Shown here: positions 1 through 11,300 of the stretch, one piece after another | How the letters are laid out: every line of letters begins with the position of its first letter | Numbering within the stretch: position 1 is the stretch's first letter | From: Eudorina sp. 2006-703-Eu-15 | Taxonomy: Eukaryota; Chlorophyta; Chlorophyceae; Chlamydomonadales; Volvocaceae | NCBI GenBank assembly: GCA_003117195.1 | Contig: BDSI01000016.1 | Span: 372,001 to 436,000, forward strand | DNA length: 64,000 nucleotides | Reading direction: 5' to 3' | The notes under the pieces: generated by a model | Databases searched by the model: none | The model's input: only the letters and a program-made list of their open reading frames with translations | Told to the model about the DNA's origin: nothing | Made by a program: the position numbers and the translations under genes

Positions 1-36
1 GGCGGCGGCGCCGCCGCCGCCACCACCGCCGCCGCC

Positions 37-71
<35 letters not shown>

Positions 72-633
72 TACAGCCCGCGGCGGCAACGATGACGACG
101 ATAACAACGATGGGGAGTGGAGGCCGCAGGTGCGCCTCGTGGACTTTTCGGACGCGGGCCACGGAGATCCGCTGTACGAGCTGCTGCCGCTCCTGGGTTC
201 CTGCCTGCGGTGCGACACGGAGGCGGCGGAGCGCTTCTGGGCTCGGTACCGCCGCCACGTGGACGTGTGCTGCGTCTGGCCGCGGCGGCGCCGCCGCCTC
301 CCCGGGGACGACAGCGACAGCGACCCCGAGTCGTGCCTGAAGCTGTCATACTGCGCCATGTGCTACTGCCTGTTGCACGAGGAGGCGGAGCTGCTGCTGC
401 AGCGGGTGTGGCAGGCCCTGGGGCCGGACGGTCTGGTGGCGGCGGCGGCGGCCGGGGAGGCGCGGCCGGGCGCTGCGGGGAAGGGCGGCGACGGCGGGTT
501 GGTGCGCCCGGATGACGGGGCCATGGTGGAGGTGTCGGGCAGGGCCGGGACCGGTGGTGGAGGGAAGGCGACGCCGGACACGTTGGAGGGCCTGGCGGCG
601 CGGCTGTGGGGGTTCCTGGATGGGGTGATGTGA
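1..633 (+). CDS. JMJ21-like F-box/JmjC/phosphotransferase protein, C-terminal end (partial)
   Basis: The reading frame is open from base 1 to the TGA at 631-633, so this is the 3' part of a gene that begins upstream. After an Ala/Asp/Asn-rich stretch (about residues 8-38) comes VRLVDFSDAGHGDPLYELLP, which has the Asp-containing metal-binding loop of aminoglycoside-phosphotransferase-like kinases. Further on is SYCAMCYCLLHEEAELLLQRVW. From memory of the family, both stretches and their spacing match the C-terminus of Arabidopsis JMJ21 (At1g78280 type), which fuses an F-box, a JmjC oxygenase and an APH-like domain. The insert between them and the Gly-rich tail are algal low-complexity additions. 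The JmjC and F-box parts lie outside the window and could not be checked. Substrate is unknown. A stand-alone APH-like kinase is the alternative. Confidence 0.75.
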
Positions 634-1119
634 GGGGTAAGGCGCAGAGGCGGCGGCGAGGCCTGCCGCGAGCCAGCCGATGGATGGATGCACGAGGAGC
701 ACAGACGGAACCACGCGGGAGCTGTGACCTGTGAGTGACCGCCGCACCGTGCCTGCATTTGCGTCCGACTGGATGGTGTGCGATTGGGTTTTTTCTTACG
801 GATGTAGGCAGCTCCGCGTGCTAACGTCTTAGCGTGAGGAGCGTGAGCTGGGGGACCACGGACAAGGCTATGCTGGGGCGAAGGGGAGGTTGGCCGGCCG
901 TGTGTGGCTACAGCATCACCTGGTGATGGTGGTGGCGGGTGCCCGCACGTGGTGTGCACCGAGGACCAACCAAGCAATGGCGCACTGCAGTGTGGCGCGT
1001 CGGAGCCTTCTCGGACCTGTCTGCGGAACGAGCGCACCCGCACGTGCAGGGTGTAAGGCGCATGGCCGCAGGGCGCCTTGGTGCCGTAAGCGAGAGGAGG
1101 TGCGGTGAGGTGACGGGCT

Positions 1120-1124
1120 TGTAA
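1120..1124 (+). terminator. TGTAA poly(A) signal, JMJ21-like gene
   Basis: TGTAA lies about 490 bp after the stop at 633 and is the first such motif seen downstream. TGTAA is the normal polyadenylation signal in Chlamydomonas relatives. Assignment to this gene is inference. Confidence 0.5.
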
Positions 1125-2567
1125 CAGGTTGCAGCTTCAGCGCGCGGAGGGGGGGAAGCGTGCCCCCTACGTTGCCCCGAAACCGGAAATCCGTCGTCCG
1201 GAATGAAGGTCGGGCCAGCTGCAGCCCGGGTGGCCATGCGGTGTACCGTACCTCCGGGGTATCGTCGCGCAGGACTTAATATAAATATTTGGGGGATGGC
1301 CGAGAAAAGAATGGCGCAAAAGAATGATTAACCCTGCGAACAGGCTCGCGCGGGCTGTTGTGACTGGCGTCCGTCGACCCCTGTACGCACAACAACGGTC
1401 AGCGGTCAACGGTTAACGATGTGCGGCCTCCCGGCAGACAGGATCGCGGATCGGCGCATCGACATCGCAGACGGGTCGGCGTACCGCAATGCGCAGATCG
1501 GATGCTCGTCCCATCTTTTCCTTGCTGCAGTGCTATAGCTGCTGCTGGTGGTGGTTTTCCTCCTCTGGGAACGCCACATCGGTCCAACCGATCGGTTCTT
1601 CCGCCGCTCCCACGCATGCCAGCTGCGCTCGCAGTTACAGCGGGGACTAAAAAGTAAAATCGTTTGTGGCGCGGCGAAGTAGTTACAGCGGGGACCCCGC
1701 TAGGGTCATCGGTGACAGCCGCAGCCTCCTCTCTAGCTGACCACCCACACTGCACAACGACGCCGGCACGCCGCGCCACGCACCGCACCGCGGCGCGCCG
1801 GGCCATGGTTCCATATTACAGTGGACACTGGTGTCGGTCACCGGTAACAGCGGAAGCCGGCTCGCTGACCACACACTGCGAATGGAGAGCGGCGTCACGA
1901 CGGGAGGCGTACTCCTCGTCCCCACCGCCAGCTGGCACCCAGACGAAGCGAGGGGGACCTCGGAGGATCCCACACCATCGCCAGAGTCATCCCCTAATTT
2001 TGCCAATCCAGATATTTCAGTTCCTACAGGCAATGAAGTTACAGTGGACCCCGCTAGGGTCATCGGTGACAGCCGTAGCCTCCCTGGCACATGCCGCGGC
2101 ACGTGCCGTATGTGACGACGATCCTGATTGGCGGAAAACTCCATTCATTCAACGAATTTTCGATCACTCAATCGTTCCTGTGGCACCGCCAAAACCGCGG
2201 CGGCGCGACTAGTCCCCCGACGTCCCTCGACGTCCCCGGATGTCCCGACGTCACGCGAAGCAGCATCAGCAGCGTGTGCTGACGCCCCTCCGCCGGGGCT
2301 GTGGTCACGGGGGGGCGGGGGGGCGCGCGTCGTCCCCCGGCCGTGACGATGCGGCAGGGCCGCCTGCCTCTTCCCGCGTGGATGGAAGACGTCAACAAAG
2401 CTTCCTCAACGTCCCCAAACCCATCCTTAGAATGCGCCATCAGATGCGTTTTGAGAGGGACCAACCCGTAATGAACAACACGTACGGCGACAACCCATTC
2501 AGATTATCATTTCTTTCACTCATCCCGTCATTCATCCATTCATTTATTTCGTCAGCCGGTCAGCCAG
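1125..2567. other. Intergenic region, no gene recognised
   Basis: No open frame here resembles a protein I know. The stretch contains the triplicated repeat described separately (about 1628-2110) and AT-richer sequence at 1270-1330 and 2120-2180. It may include the 3' UTR of the minus-strand ORF that starts at 3266. Confidence 0.5.
1628..2110. repeat. Three diverged copies of a TTACAG(C/T)GG repeat
   Basis: Related blocks begin at about 1682, 1813 and 2038, with a fragment at about 1632. The first and third share TTACAG followed by GGACCCCGCTAGGGTCATCG and then GTGACAGCCG and AGCCTCC. The second is more diverged but keeps TTACAGTGGAC, a GTCGGT-type core and the CGCTGACCACACACTGC segment, which is similar to the tail of the first copy (AGCTGACCACCCACACTGC). 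This looks like local duplication of a dispersed element; other copies are at 19212, 28378 and 45288. Confidence 0.6.
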
Positions 2568-3266
2568 TCAGTCGACGGGGATGTCCAACAGGATGTTCAC
2601 CCGTAGCCTGCTGCCGGAGGGCAAGCGGGCCGCCCGGGGCGCCCCCGGCTCCCCTCCGTGGCCCGGGACCGCACCGCCTCCGTCACCCAGCTCCGAGACC
2701 CGATCTCCACCTGGGTCGCCACAGCCGCCGCCGCCGCCACCGTCAGCGGCGGCCATCGACTCCTCCGCGCGCTCCGCCGCCTCCTCCACCGCACAGGCGG
2801 CGGCCTCCGCCTGCACGGCGGGATCGCTGAGGCTGGCGGCGCCGCCGACACCTCGTACTCCGCCGCCGCCGCCGCCGCCGCCCTGCGCGGCGAGGAGCGG
2901 CGGCAGGTCATCTAGGATGATGGCGGGGCCCGGGGGCGGGAGGCCCTCGGAGCTGTGGATCGAGAAGATTCGCGGGCTGTCGCCGGGGCGGCGACCCGAC
3001 AGGCCCGTCTCGCCGGCGTTGGGCGCGGCGCGTGTGGTGGTCAGGCCGCGGCGCGCAGCGCCGCCTGCGGGCCAGGCTGCGTGGGGCGCCGGCGGAGCCG
3101 GCACCGAGACGACGGGGCTGCGGCCGCGCGACGCCGTGATGTGGGTCTCCGGGGTCGTCTCGAGGAGGCGGCGGGTGAGGGTGAGGCTGGCCGCGAAGGT
3201 GGTCAGGGAGCGGGGCGTTGCCATGCCCACGAGGATCGTTGAAGGGACAATGTATGCCGGAAGCAT
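2568..3266 (-). CDS. Hypothetical protein, possible organelle-targeted (uncertain)
   Basis: A single open frame of 232 residues on the minus strand has almost every codon ending in G or C. An internal Met at residue 15 (MATPRSLTTFAASLTLTRRL) would begin a Ser/Thr/Arg-rich, acid-free N-terminus that looks like a transit peptide. The middle contains IFSIHSSEGLPPPGPAIILD, then a glycine run, an Ala/Glu-rich predicted helix (AVQAEAAACAVEEAAERAEE), and a C-terminus ending RVNILLDIPVD. I recognise no family. A caution: the plus strand is also open (2581-3285) and shares the same wobble positions, so G/C bias cannot decide between strands. I prefer minus because the protein is less Arg/Pro-biased. 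A TTACA (reverse TGTAA) at 2039-2043 could end its transcript. It may be a chance ORF. Confidence 0.4.
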   Translation of the reverse strand: MLPAYIVPSTILVGMATPRSLTTFAASLTLTRRLLETTPETHITASRGRSPVVSVPAPPAPHAAWPAGGAARRGLTTTRAAPNAGETGLSGRRPGDSPRIFSIHSSEGLPPPGPAIILDDLPPLLAAQGGGGGGGGVRGVGGAASLSDPAVQAEAAACAVEEAAERAEESMAAADGGGGGGCGDPGGDRVSELGDGGGAVPGHGGEPGAPRAARLPSGSRLRVNILLDIPVD

Positions 3267-3908
3267 ACAAGGTTTGCAATCTTGAGCGCCGTTGTTATGT
3301 TATAATAACCGTCACAAGGTGGACCCGAGTATGTTGTTGTATTTGCTGGGCAGGGGCAGGCATGATTGCTTAAAGCAACTCACGTTTCCAAGGTGTCGGG
3401 AGTGCGGCAGGATCCGAGGGCGGTACAACGAGGTGAAGCTATTAAACAAGGACGCGTGGCGCACCGTCTGGAATGACAGGGTGCAAGTCAGCTATTTGCT
3501 CCGATGCGGTAATGCTGGGCGTCCGATGGCTGTTTCTCAGCCATAATCAGGCTCGACGAGTTGAAAGTAACGGACCCACGGGGCGGCAGCGATATTCCGG
3601 CCCCTGTTCGCTTGCAAATGTTTGCAGCTGCCAGGTAACGTAGGCCCCTGTAATTAATGCGCCTATGGGCATACCTTTTGTGCTGTGCGATGTGATCAGC
3701 GTCGCCAGAGTCGACTCTTTGACGTACGGATAGAAATGAATGGGCTGTGCAAAACTGATGTCCCACCTTTGACAAAGTTATTATCCTGATTATTTGCAGG
3801 ATAACTTACCGCATTTTTGTAGGATTCGCATTTGCTTATAACTGGGCGACGTCGTGAAACACTTTGCTGGATAAAGCCCAATCAAGTCATCTATGAGACG
3901 CACTCATC
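3267..3908. other. Intergenic region upstream of the glycosyltransferase
   Basis: No gene recognised. The sequence is AT-richer than its surroundings (for example 3775-3850) and would hold the promoter and 5' UTR of the gene starting at 3909, and possibly the promoter of the minus ORF ending at 3266. No distinct motif was identified. Confidence 0.4.
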
Positions 3909-6900
3909 ATGCATCCCCTTAAAATATTGTTTATTACATTAGAGTTTAGGACGGGCACCTTCAGTGGAAACGGAGTGTATGCTACTGCGCAGGTAAAGTT
4001 TTGCATCAAATTGCTATCTGGTATTTGGGGCACTTGGTACTTTTTGCCACAATGCCATTTGACCTACGGTTCTCAGGTTCGCGCTTTGGCCGCTGCGGGC
4101 CACTCGGTCTTCGTCATCAGCGCTGCACCCGCGCACGCCACGCGCCCCAACGATGACTTCGGCGTCAAGCAGATCCACGAAGTACGCTGCCGTAAACTTG
4201 GCTGATTGGAAAGAGCTGCGTCCCGCGCATGACGGGTAGTCGGGGGCGGGGATGGTCGCGAGTCGCGGGGGTTTCTCCCGTGGGGCCCACCATACGAACC
4301 GCGCATCGCCGCCAAACCCTGCCGTCGGGTCGCGGCCCCATTTCGTCGCCGCCACCTCGACCCGTCTGCGCAGCGTCCTGTCCCTCCTCTCTTGTCCAGC
4401 CGGGTGGCCAGCCGCGCGGACGATTACCAAGCCCGTCGCACGAGGAACGCGGCCATCGGCCCGCAAGCCGCTGCAGCACATGGCAACAGCAGCTGCCGGG
4501 CTCCATGGCCAGACCCGTGAGGTCCCCTGGAATGTGATACTCTACTCCTCATTCCATCGCAGGCTCGATTTATCTTCTCGTTCAGCAGTGGCCTGCTGCC
4601 ACCCTGCCGCCCTGCCTGGTCCACTTGACTGCGGCGATGTGGAGCAGCACACAGCCCCACCCCCATCCAAGCGCCCGCAGCAGGTTCCCCCCTGGACCAC
4701 GCCTCCCGCACAGCTGACCCTGCCGCCCTTGCAGCCGACCTCGACCCAACTCAGCCACAGGCCCCCCGCCCGCGTAGGTCCCCGTCAGCTCCTGGCACCG
4801 ACTGGACGCCGGGGCGCCTTGGCGGGAGTTCGCGGCGGGCGTGCTGGACGCCCGGCTCGCGCAGGCGGTGGCGGCGTTCGGCCCTGATGTGGTGCTGGGG
4901 GTCGACTGGAGCGCGCTGCCGGCAGTACGGGACATCATGCCGTACTGTGGCGGCGCGCCGTACGTGTACCTGAACTACCGCGTCTTCACGCGGACCGCGG
5001 AGGGCCCGGACTTGGAGCTCGTCCAAGGGTGGGTCAGCAGCCGAATACCCGCTGCGGCCTGAGGTGTTGAATACTGAGTCCGGAAACGGCCGGCCCGGCG
5101 GGCACCTGTGCTCTCACCTGTGCGGACGCGGTCGTGCCTCTTGCGGGCTTGGGCCCGTCGACCTTCCATCTCCATCTCCGCCCCCTCCCCCCGCTTGTTG
5201 TGCACCCCGCCCGACCCGCCACACCCGACCCTTGGCGCCGACCCCGCAGCCTCGAGGCGGCGGCAATGTCCGAGTCGCTCCTGACTGTGGCCCTCAGCCG
5301 CAGTGACGCGGATTACCTAGCCACCCGCGTGGCCTCCGCAGCCCCCGCCCGGCCGCCGCCGCATCGGGACCCACACGCGCAGCCACAGCCGCAGGTGTGG
5401 GCGCAGGCGCAGCCGCAAGCACAGGTGCAAGCGCAGGCGCAGCTGCGGGAGCAAGCGACGCAGCCAGTGAACCTTGGGGATCAGGGAGCGCAGGCGCTGG
5501 AGGGGTCTCAGAGGGAGGCGCAGGCGGGGGCCGAGGTGCAGCAGCTGCCCTGCCAGGACCAGGACACAGGGAGCCAGCGCCCGGAGCTGCCGCAACCACC
5601 AGGGCCCCCAGCAGCGCCGCTTGTGACTGCGCCTGCTCGGGTCCCAAAAGTGGGTGGGGCGCTGCATTGGTGGTGGTTGGGTCGGCCACCCTGGACTCTT
5701 TATCGTGCTCGCTACTGTGGCTGTCATCGGGAGAACTGGCGAGGGAGGGAAGGGTGGACGGCTGGGTCGGTCCCAGCGGCTTTGAAAGCGACCGCGGGGG
5801 AAGCGGCTGTTGACTTCGCGCGAGGGCTATACTCCTGCGCGAGGGCTGCGCCCGCGGCGATGCGCCGAGCTTTCCACACCTTCCCGTCTTTCGAGCGGCC
5901 AGCGGGAGGACCTGTCGTGCTCGCATTCGCAACCCCTCCCCACAGCCTTTCCGGACCACATTTGGCCTGGACCTGGAGCTGCCGTCTGCTCACAAGGTCA
6001 TAATCAATACGACCATCACCACCACCACCAATCACCACCAATCACCACCAATCACCGTTGCAGGTGTTGCTTCCGGCGTTGCGGGAAGATGTCCGGAGTC
6101 TAGACCCGCCGTCTGACCTGCAGCTGCCGCCGGGAGGTGCTTGCGATGCGGCGGCGGAGGCGACAGCGTGGGCTGCCGCGCGGCCGTACTTATCTTGCGT
6201 TGTTCGGCTCAGCCCGGAGAAGGAACCGGAACGGTGAGTTGGGCTGAGCTGAGCTGAGCTGAGCTGAGCTGAGCTGAGCTGGGCTTGGCTTGGCTTGGGC
6301 TGGGCTGGGCTGGGCTGGGCTGGGCTGGGCCGGGCTGGGCTGGGCCGGGCCGGGCAGGGCCGGGGCCGGGCCGGGCTGGGCCGGTCTGGGCTGGGCCGGG
6401 CCGGGCCGGGCCGGGCCGGGGCGGGCTGGGCTGGGCCGGGCCGGGCCGGGCTGGGCTGCTGAGGTGCTCGGGATGGTGACCTTCGGACATCGCTGTTGTG
6501 TGGGGGATGAAGTCGCGTTCCATGATATCTCATGCCAATACGGTTGGGGTGGTGGTTTCCAAGACTCTCCCTGGTCCGCGGAGGAAAGGGTTAGGCGGAC
6601 GACTGCCTTGGTCGGGATGCGGAATATCGGTTTGTGCGGCGCGGCTTCCGAGTCTGCTGTCTCGGTTCCGCGCAGGCTCTGCCCCCTTTCGCAAGCTGTC
6701 ATGTCAGTCCAGGCCGGCACCCGGCAGCTCCGGCCCAACGCCTACCCCGCACCGTACCTCTCGGCTGACCAGTTGCCCCGGTCCGACGGGGGCTCGTCAT
6801 GTGGGCTCTAGAGGATCTCGACCCCGGTGCGTCCCCCGCGTCGGACCGGCCCGCAGGTTCGTGGCACTGGTTGAGGCCATGGCGGCGCGGGGCGTGCTGC

Positions 6901-8100
6901 GGCGCCACCAGCTGACGCCGCTGCTGCTGGGGGTGGCCAACGACGAGTACGCGCAGGTACCGGGGACGGGGGTTGTTAGCAAGTAAGCAACTCGCATGCA
7001 CCGCCGATACCCGTGATGCCGTACTTTTACCAAATCGCCATGATGTTTCCATGCGGGAGCGGGTGACACGGCGCACCGCGGAAGGAGTGACCCGCGGGTC
7101 CCGACGCCGCGGGGCGTTGCTGACTGTATTGCAACCGTTGCAAGGTGCTTGCTGATGCGGGCGCTGCTGCGGCGCACCGGGCTCGAGAGGGAAAGAGCTA
7201 TGCAGGCGCAGTGTTCCGCACCGGCAGGGGAACAACAGTCGTGTACCAACCGTGTAAGCACGTTCGTCGGTAGTGCAAATGGCATCGGCTACCGTAGGTT
7301 TTTGTTACTGGCGGACGGCACACCCGCACGGTGGAGGCCTAGACCACCTCCCGTGCTCCTCCCTGCCAAGTTGAAGTATGCTCTGTGTCTGTTTTGGATG
7401 TCGACCGCCCGGCCCTGCAGAGCCTGAAGGCCCGTCTGCGCGCCGCGGCGCCATCCGCGGTGATCTTGGAGAGGTTCATGGGTCCAGGGGAGCTGGCGGA
7501 GGTGTACCGCATGACCCGGCTGAACTTCCATCCATCGACGTACGATGCGTACGGCATGACGATCGTGGAGGCTGCGTCGCAGGTGGGTTCACAGGGCTGG
7601 GTTGCGTCGTTCGTCGTTTCAGTGGAATGCGGCACCCTTGAGCGCATACGGCGGCGCAGAGATCAAGATTGGAACGGGTTGTGCCTGATTTCATCATTTC
7701 TTTGGCGCCTGCCGGGAAAGCAAGGGCTGTGGTGCGTCAAATTCCCTACTTATGTAGAGCATTCGGGGACAGCCGGGGTTGGATTGGATTTTTTTGTTTG
7801 CAGGGCGCTCCGTCTGTGGTGCACGATGGCGGAGGCGCTGTGGGCGCGACGGACCTATTGCGGGGTGCGCAGGGTGAGGTGGTGCTGTTGGACCTCAAGG
7901 CGCCCTCCGAGGAGCTGGCGCTGGAGGTGTCACGCGTGCTGGAACACCCGCAGGCGCTGGCCGCCACTTCGGTCAGGGCCATGGGGAGGGCCAGGTCGTG
8001 GGACGAGGCAGCCAACGCGGAGGAGCTGGTGCGGCTTGTGCGCGAGGCAATGACGCAGTGCGCCGCGGCTGCGCAGCCCGTTCCGCCCGTTCCTGTGTGA
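3909..8100 (+). CDS. GT4-type (group 1) glycosyltransferase, 522 aa, 8 exons
   Basis: Exons: 3909-3992, 4077-4181, 4778-5028, 5250-5649, 6064-6233, 6857-6956, 7421-7582, 7804-8100. The start gives MHPLKILFITLEF followed by GTFSGNGVYATAQVRALAAAGHSVFVIS, the Gly-rich N-terminal Rossmann element of GT-B enzymes. PYLSCVVRLSPEKEPERF begins the nucleotide-sugar binding half. FHPSTYDAYGMTIVEAASQ near residues 407-424 is the E-x7-E motif, here with Asp-412 in the first position and Glu-420 in the second, followed by GAPSVVHDGGGAVG. A Gln/Ala/Pro-rich insert of about 115 residues (roughly 165-280, most of exon 4) separates the two halves. No signal peptide is evident, so it is probably soluble. It would transfer a sugar from a nucleotide-activated donor; donor and acceptor cannot be told. 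The first conserved motif starts eight residues after this Met, which supports the start. Confidence 0.85.
6238..6462. repeat. 5-bp satellite (GAGCT/GGGCT/GGGCC) in intron 5 of the glycosyltransferase
   Basis: Immediately after the donor at 6234 the intron becomes a pure array of 5-mers. It starts as repeated GAGCT and changes to GGGCT and GGGCC over about 225 bp. All frames stay open through it, which creates long spurious Gly/Trp/Ala or Ala/Arg/Pro ORFs on both strands. Confidence 0.9.
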
Positions 8101-8213
8101 TGCGGCTAGGCGAAAATTTCCCATTGTCATCCCGTTCTTTGAATTGCGCGTGGTTTGTGGAAGGCCGTATTCTGGTTTACCCCAAGTTGCTCAAAGGTGG
8201 TTGCTCGTTGCTC

Positions 8214-8218
8214 TGTAA
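8214..8218 (+). terminator. TGTAA poly(A) signal, glycosyltransferase
   Basis: TGTAA lies 114 bp after the stop at 8100 and before the kinesin-like start at 8396. It fits a short 3' UTR. Confidence 0.65.
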
Positions 8219-8395
8219 CAGTGTACGAACAACTCCTGTGCGCACGCACCTTCGTTTGGCGTGAATGCACTGCGGTCGACACATGCTGCTATTTGCAACG
8301 TTGATACTGACTCGGTAATGAAACGATGACCAACCAAGGTTGAAACAGTACCTGGCACGAGTCTTGTTTGGCCTGCCAGAACGTAGACAGTAACG

Positions 8396-11300
8396 ATGGC
8401 AGAGGTTCGCGCTGCAGTAAGAATCAGGCCGGCGGTTCGTTCAGGTGGACCCCCTTTGTCCATCAAAGGACAGGTGCGGCTCAGTCAAAATGAAACCGAC
8501 GCCAGCTCGGATCTGTGACCAGTCTCAGTTCGCTTCCGCAGTATGGACAATTTGCCTATGATTATGTTATCGAAGAAGGCGCCAGCCAGGAAGTAACGTT
8601 TACGGAGTGCATCCTACCGCAAGTAAATAACTTCCTCCAAGGTGTATCTTCGACAGTGCTGGCATATGGAGCAAGCTCAACAGGCAAAAGCTATACCCTT
8701 GAGGTGAGCTGCCTTTGATGTCCAACGCGGGCCAGGGCTGGGTTTCACCGGAACCCATCCCGGTGTTACTGTGCAAGGACCACAACAGCGTATACACAGA
8801 GCCAGCTACTGGATCCTTCGATAACAACATATATTCCCCTCTGTCACAGGGGGGCCCAGCATCCAGCCGAACTGAAGGCGCGATTCCGCGCGCCTTGCAC
8901 GCCATATGCAAGAACTTGGCCGTGGTACCCAAGCATCGGTACAAGCTGTACGTCACATATTGCGGTAAGACCAGTGCAAAGGGCGGCTTGGCATTTCCGG
9001 GCTGGTCAACTACGGCCTTTTCCCCCTTCCGTACGCAGCCATGTCCGCGGGCATGGAGGCGCAAATGGTGGACTTGCTGGCCCCGGGGGCTCCCTCCGTG
9101 TCACTGAAAGACTCCTCAGCCAGCAGCGCTCTTGCACGGCTGCTGCACTACCAGGTACGCATGGGTCGACCTGCGGCGCGGCCTAGTACCCCGACCGCCC
9201 CTGCTGATGGACATTGAGGACCTGAGCTCACTGCCGACAAGACTCCACTCGGGCTCATGCCTGCAAATCCGACACGCTCTCTTGCCCCCTTATGTCTGTA
9301 TGTGGCACGCAGATTGATTCCCACGAGGACATCTACGAGGTAGGTCCGGGGAGGAGTCCGGGCAATTTGGGCGGCACTGAGCGAGAGCAGCCCCGGCACT
9401 TTGCCACCCAGCGGCATTCAGAGGCGCTCTTCCACCACCATCAACCAAGGCTGCATAGATAGGTTCGCACACCCGCAGAAGTCCTGGTTGCCTCTTGCCC
9501 GCCCATTTGCAAACCTCCCTGTACCTGAGCGACCAGCGTTGTTGCGCTGCATCGTTCTGAACGAACCAATCTCCACCTACACCCCACCCGCCCACCGCAC
9601 AAACACACAGAGCACACGCTCGCTGACAGGGTCGGTACAGGTGGCTTTTTCCCTAACGCGCTCACAAACCCGGGTCGGGCCGGTTCTTTTCCTACCACAA
9701 ACCCACATGCTGTTTTGGCCGAACGGGTTTCTTTGCTGAACACATATGAGATGTTCGGGCTCAGCGCATGCCTAACTGATTCCCGTTTGTGTTTGCACCA
9801 CCGCGATGACAGGTCCTGCGCCAGGGCCGCCAGACCCGCGCCGCCGCCTTCACGGGCGGCGCCGGCGGCAGCACCACCAACGGCGGCGCCAGCGGCTCCG
9901 CCTCCAGCGGCGGCGCCAGCGGTACCAGCGGCGGCCGCCCCAACCACCGCACCGGGGCCTCCGCGTCCCACGTGATGATCAACATCCAGCTGACGGGCTT
10001 CGCGGCCAGTGGGGAGCAGCTGGCCACCAACCTGACCTTTGTGGAGCTAGCGGCGCCGGAGGCCAAGGTGGACGGGACGGGGCGCGGGGGAGGAGGAGGA
10101 GGGGGCGGGGGCCAAGGCGGACGGGGCGCAAAGGAGGAGGAGGGGGCGGGGCCCAAGGCGGACGGGGCCCCGCGTCTGGGTTTTCTCTCGACCAGCTTTC
10201 TGGCCCCCTCATCACCTTCCCTTCCCCTCGTCAAGTCACTTTCCAGTCATCGCCCGCGCATCCGCTGTCATGTTGGACCCCCTCACCCCTCCCCAAACCA
10301 GGACATGATGGGCTACCCCAGCGCCCCGGACACCGGCCTGAACCGCTCGCTGTCGCTCGCCTACGCCAGCCTCACCGCCGTCATTACGGCGCTGAGGGCG
10401 GGCGGGGGCGGCAACAAGGCGGCGGCCGCGGACTCCCCTTCGCGGGGTCACACGCATGTGCCCTGGCGCGACTCGCCTCTCACGCGGTGGCTCAAGGGCT
10501 GCCTGGACGGGGCGGGGAGCATACTGGTCATTGCCACGGTGGCGCCCGGACCGGAGGTGAGGGGGACTGTGGGCGGTCAGTCGCTGTCTGGTTTGACCGC
10601 TGCTTTGACCGTAAGGGGGAGGGGGCTGGGGTTCGCTGGGGTTGTGGCAGGGGCAGGCAGCAAGCAGTGGTAGGGAGGGGTTTGAGCATGGCTGGATGGA
10701 CAAAGGACTGATAGACTGGCAGGGACGCGGAGGAACGATCGGCTTGGATATACACCTGCGCATCCACCGCTGTAGGTCTGAAAGATAGGATCAGAGAACG
10801 TTTCTCTACCTGGCCTACCGCCAGGAGCTCAAACAGCGCCGGACACGAGCTTCCTCCCTGCGTCCCTGCGTCGCCTATTCAATGGGCCACCCCTCCTCTC
10901 TAGGCGGCGGCTGACACGCTGGCGACCCTCAGTTACGTCAACCGGCTGCGCTCCGGACCCAAGTCCGACGGCCTGATCGTGACCGCCACCTGGGACGCAG
11001 CGGGCGACGCCGGCGGGCCCGCCTTTGACGCGCCGCCCACGCAGCTGGAGCTGCAGCAGTCGTTGCAGCGCGCGGCGCAGGCGCAGCGCGAGCGGCAGGA
11101 GCGGGAGCGGGAGCTGCAGGAACGGCAGCGCGAACGGGAGCGGGAGCGCGAACGGGAACGCTTCGGCAGCCCCATCCACATGCGGTCGTCCCCGTCGGGT
11201 GGCGCCGCGGCGGCGGGGCCATCGGGGACCCGGCCGCAGAGCACCAGCCGGTGAGGGGCCGGCGGGGTCAACCACGGGGCCTGTCGGAATCGTTTTTCAC

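Noticed and set aside
6190..6738. Ala-Arg-Pro repeat protein ORFs on the minus strand
   Set aside because: They are translations of the 5-bp satellite, which is open in all frames.
8474..8541. Reading through from kinesin-like exon 1 without an intron
   Set aside because: The frame meets TGA at about 8516 and the motor continues in another frame; a 68-bp GT-AG intron fixes both.
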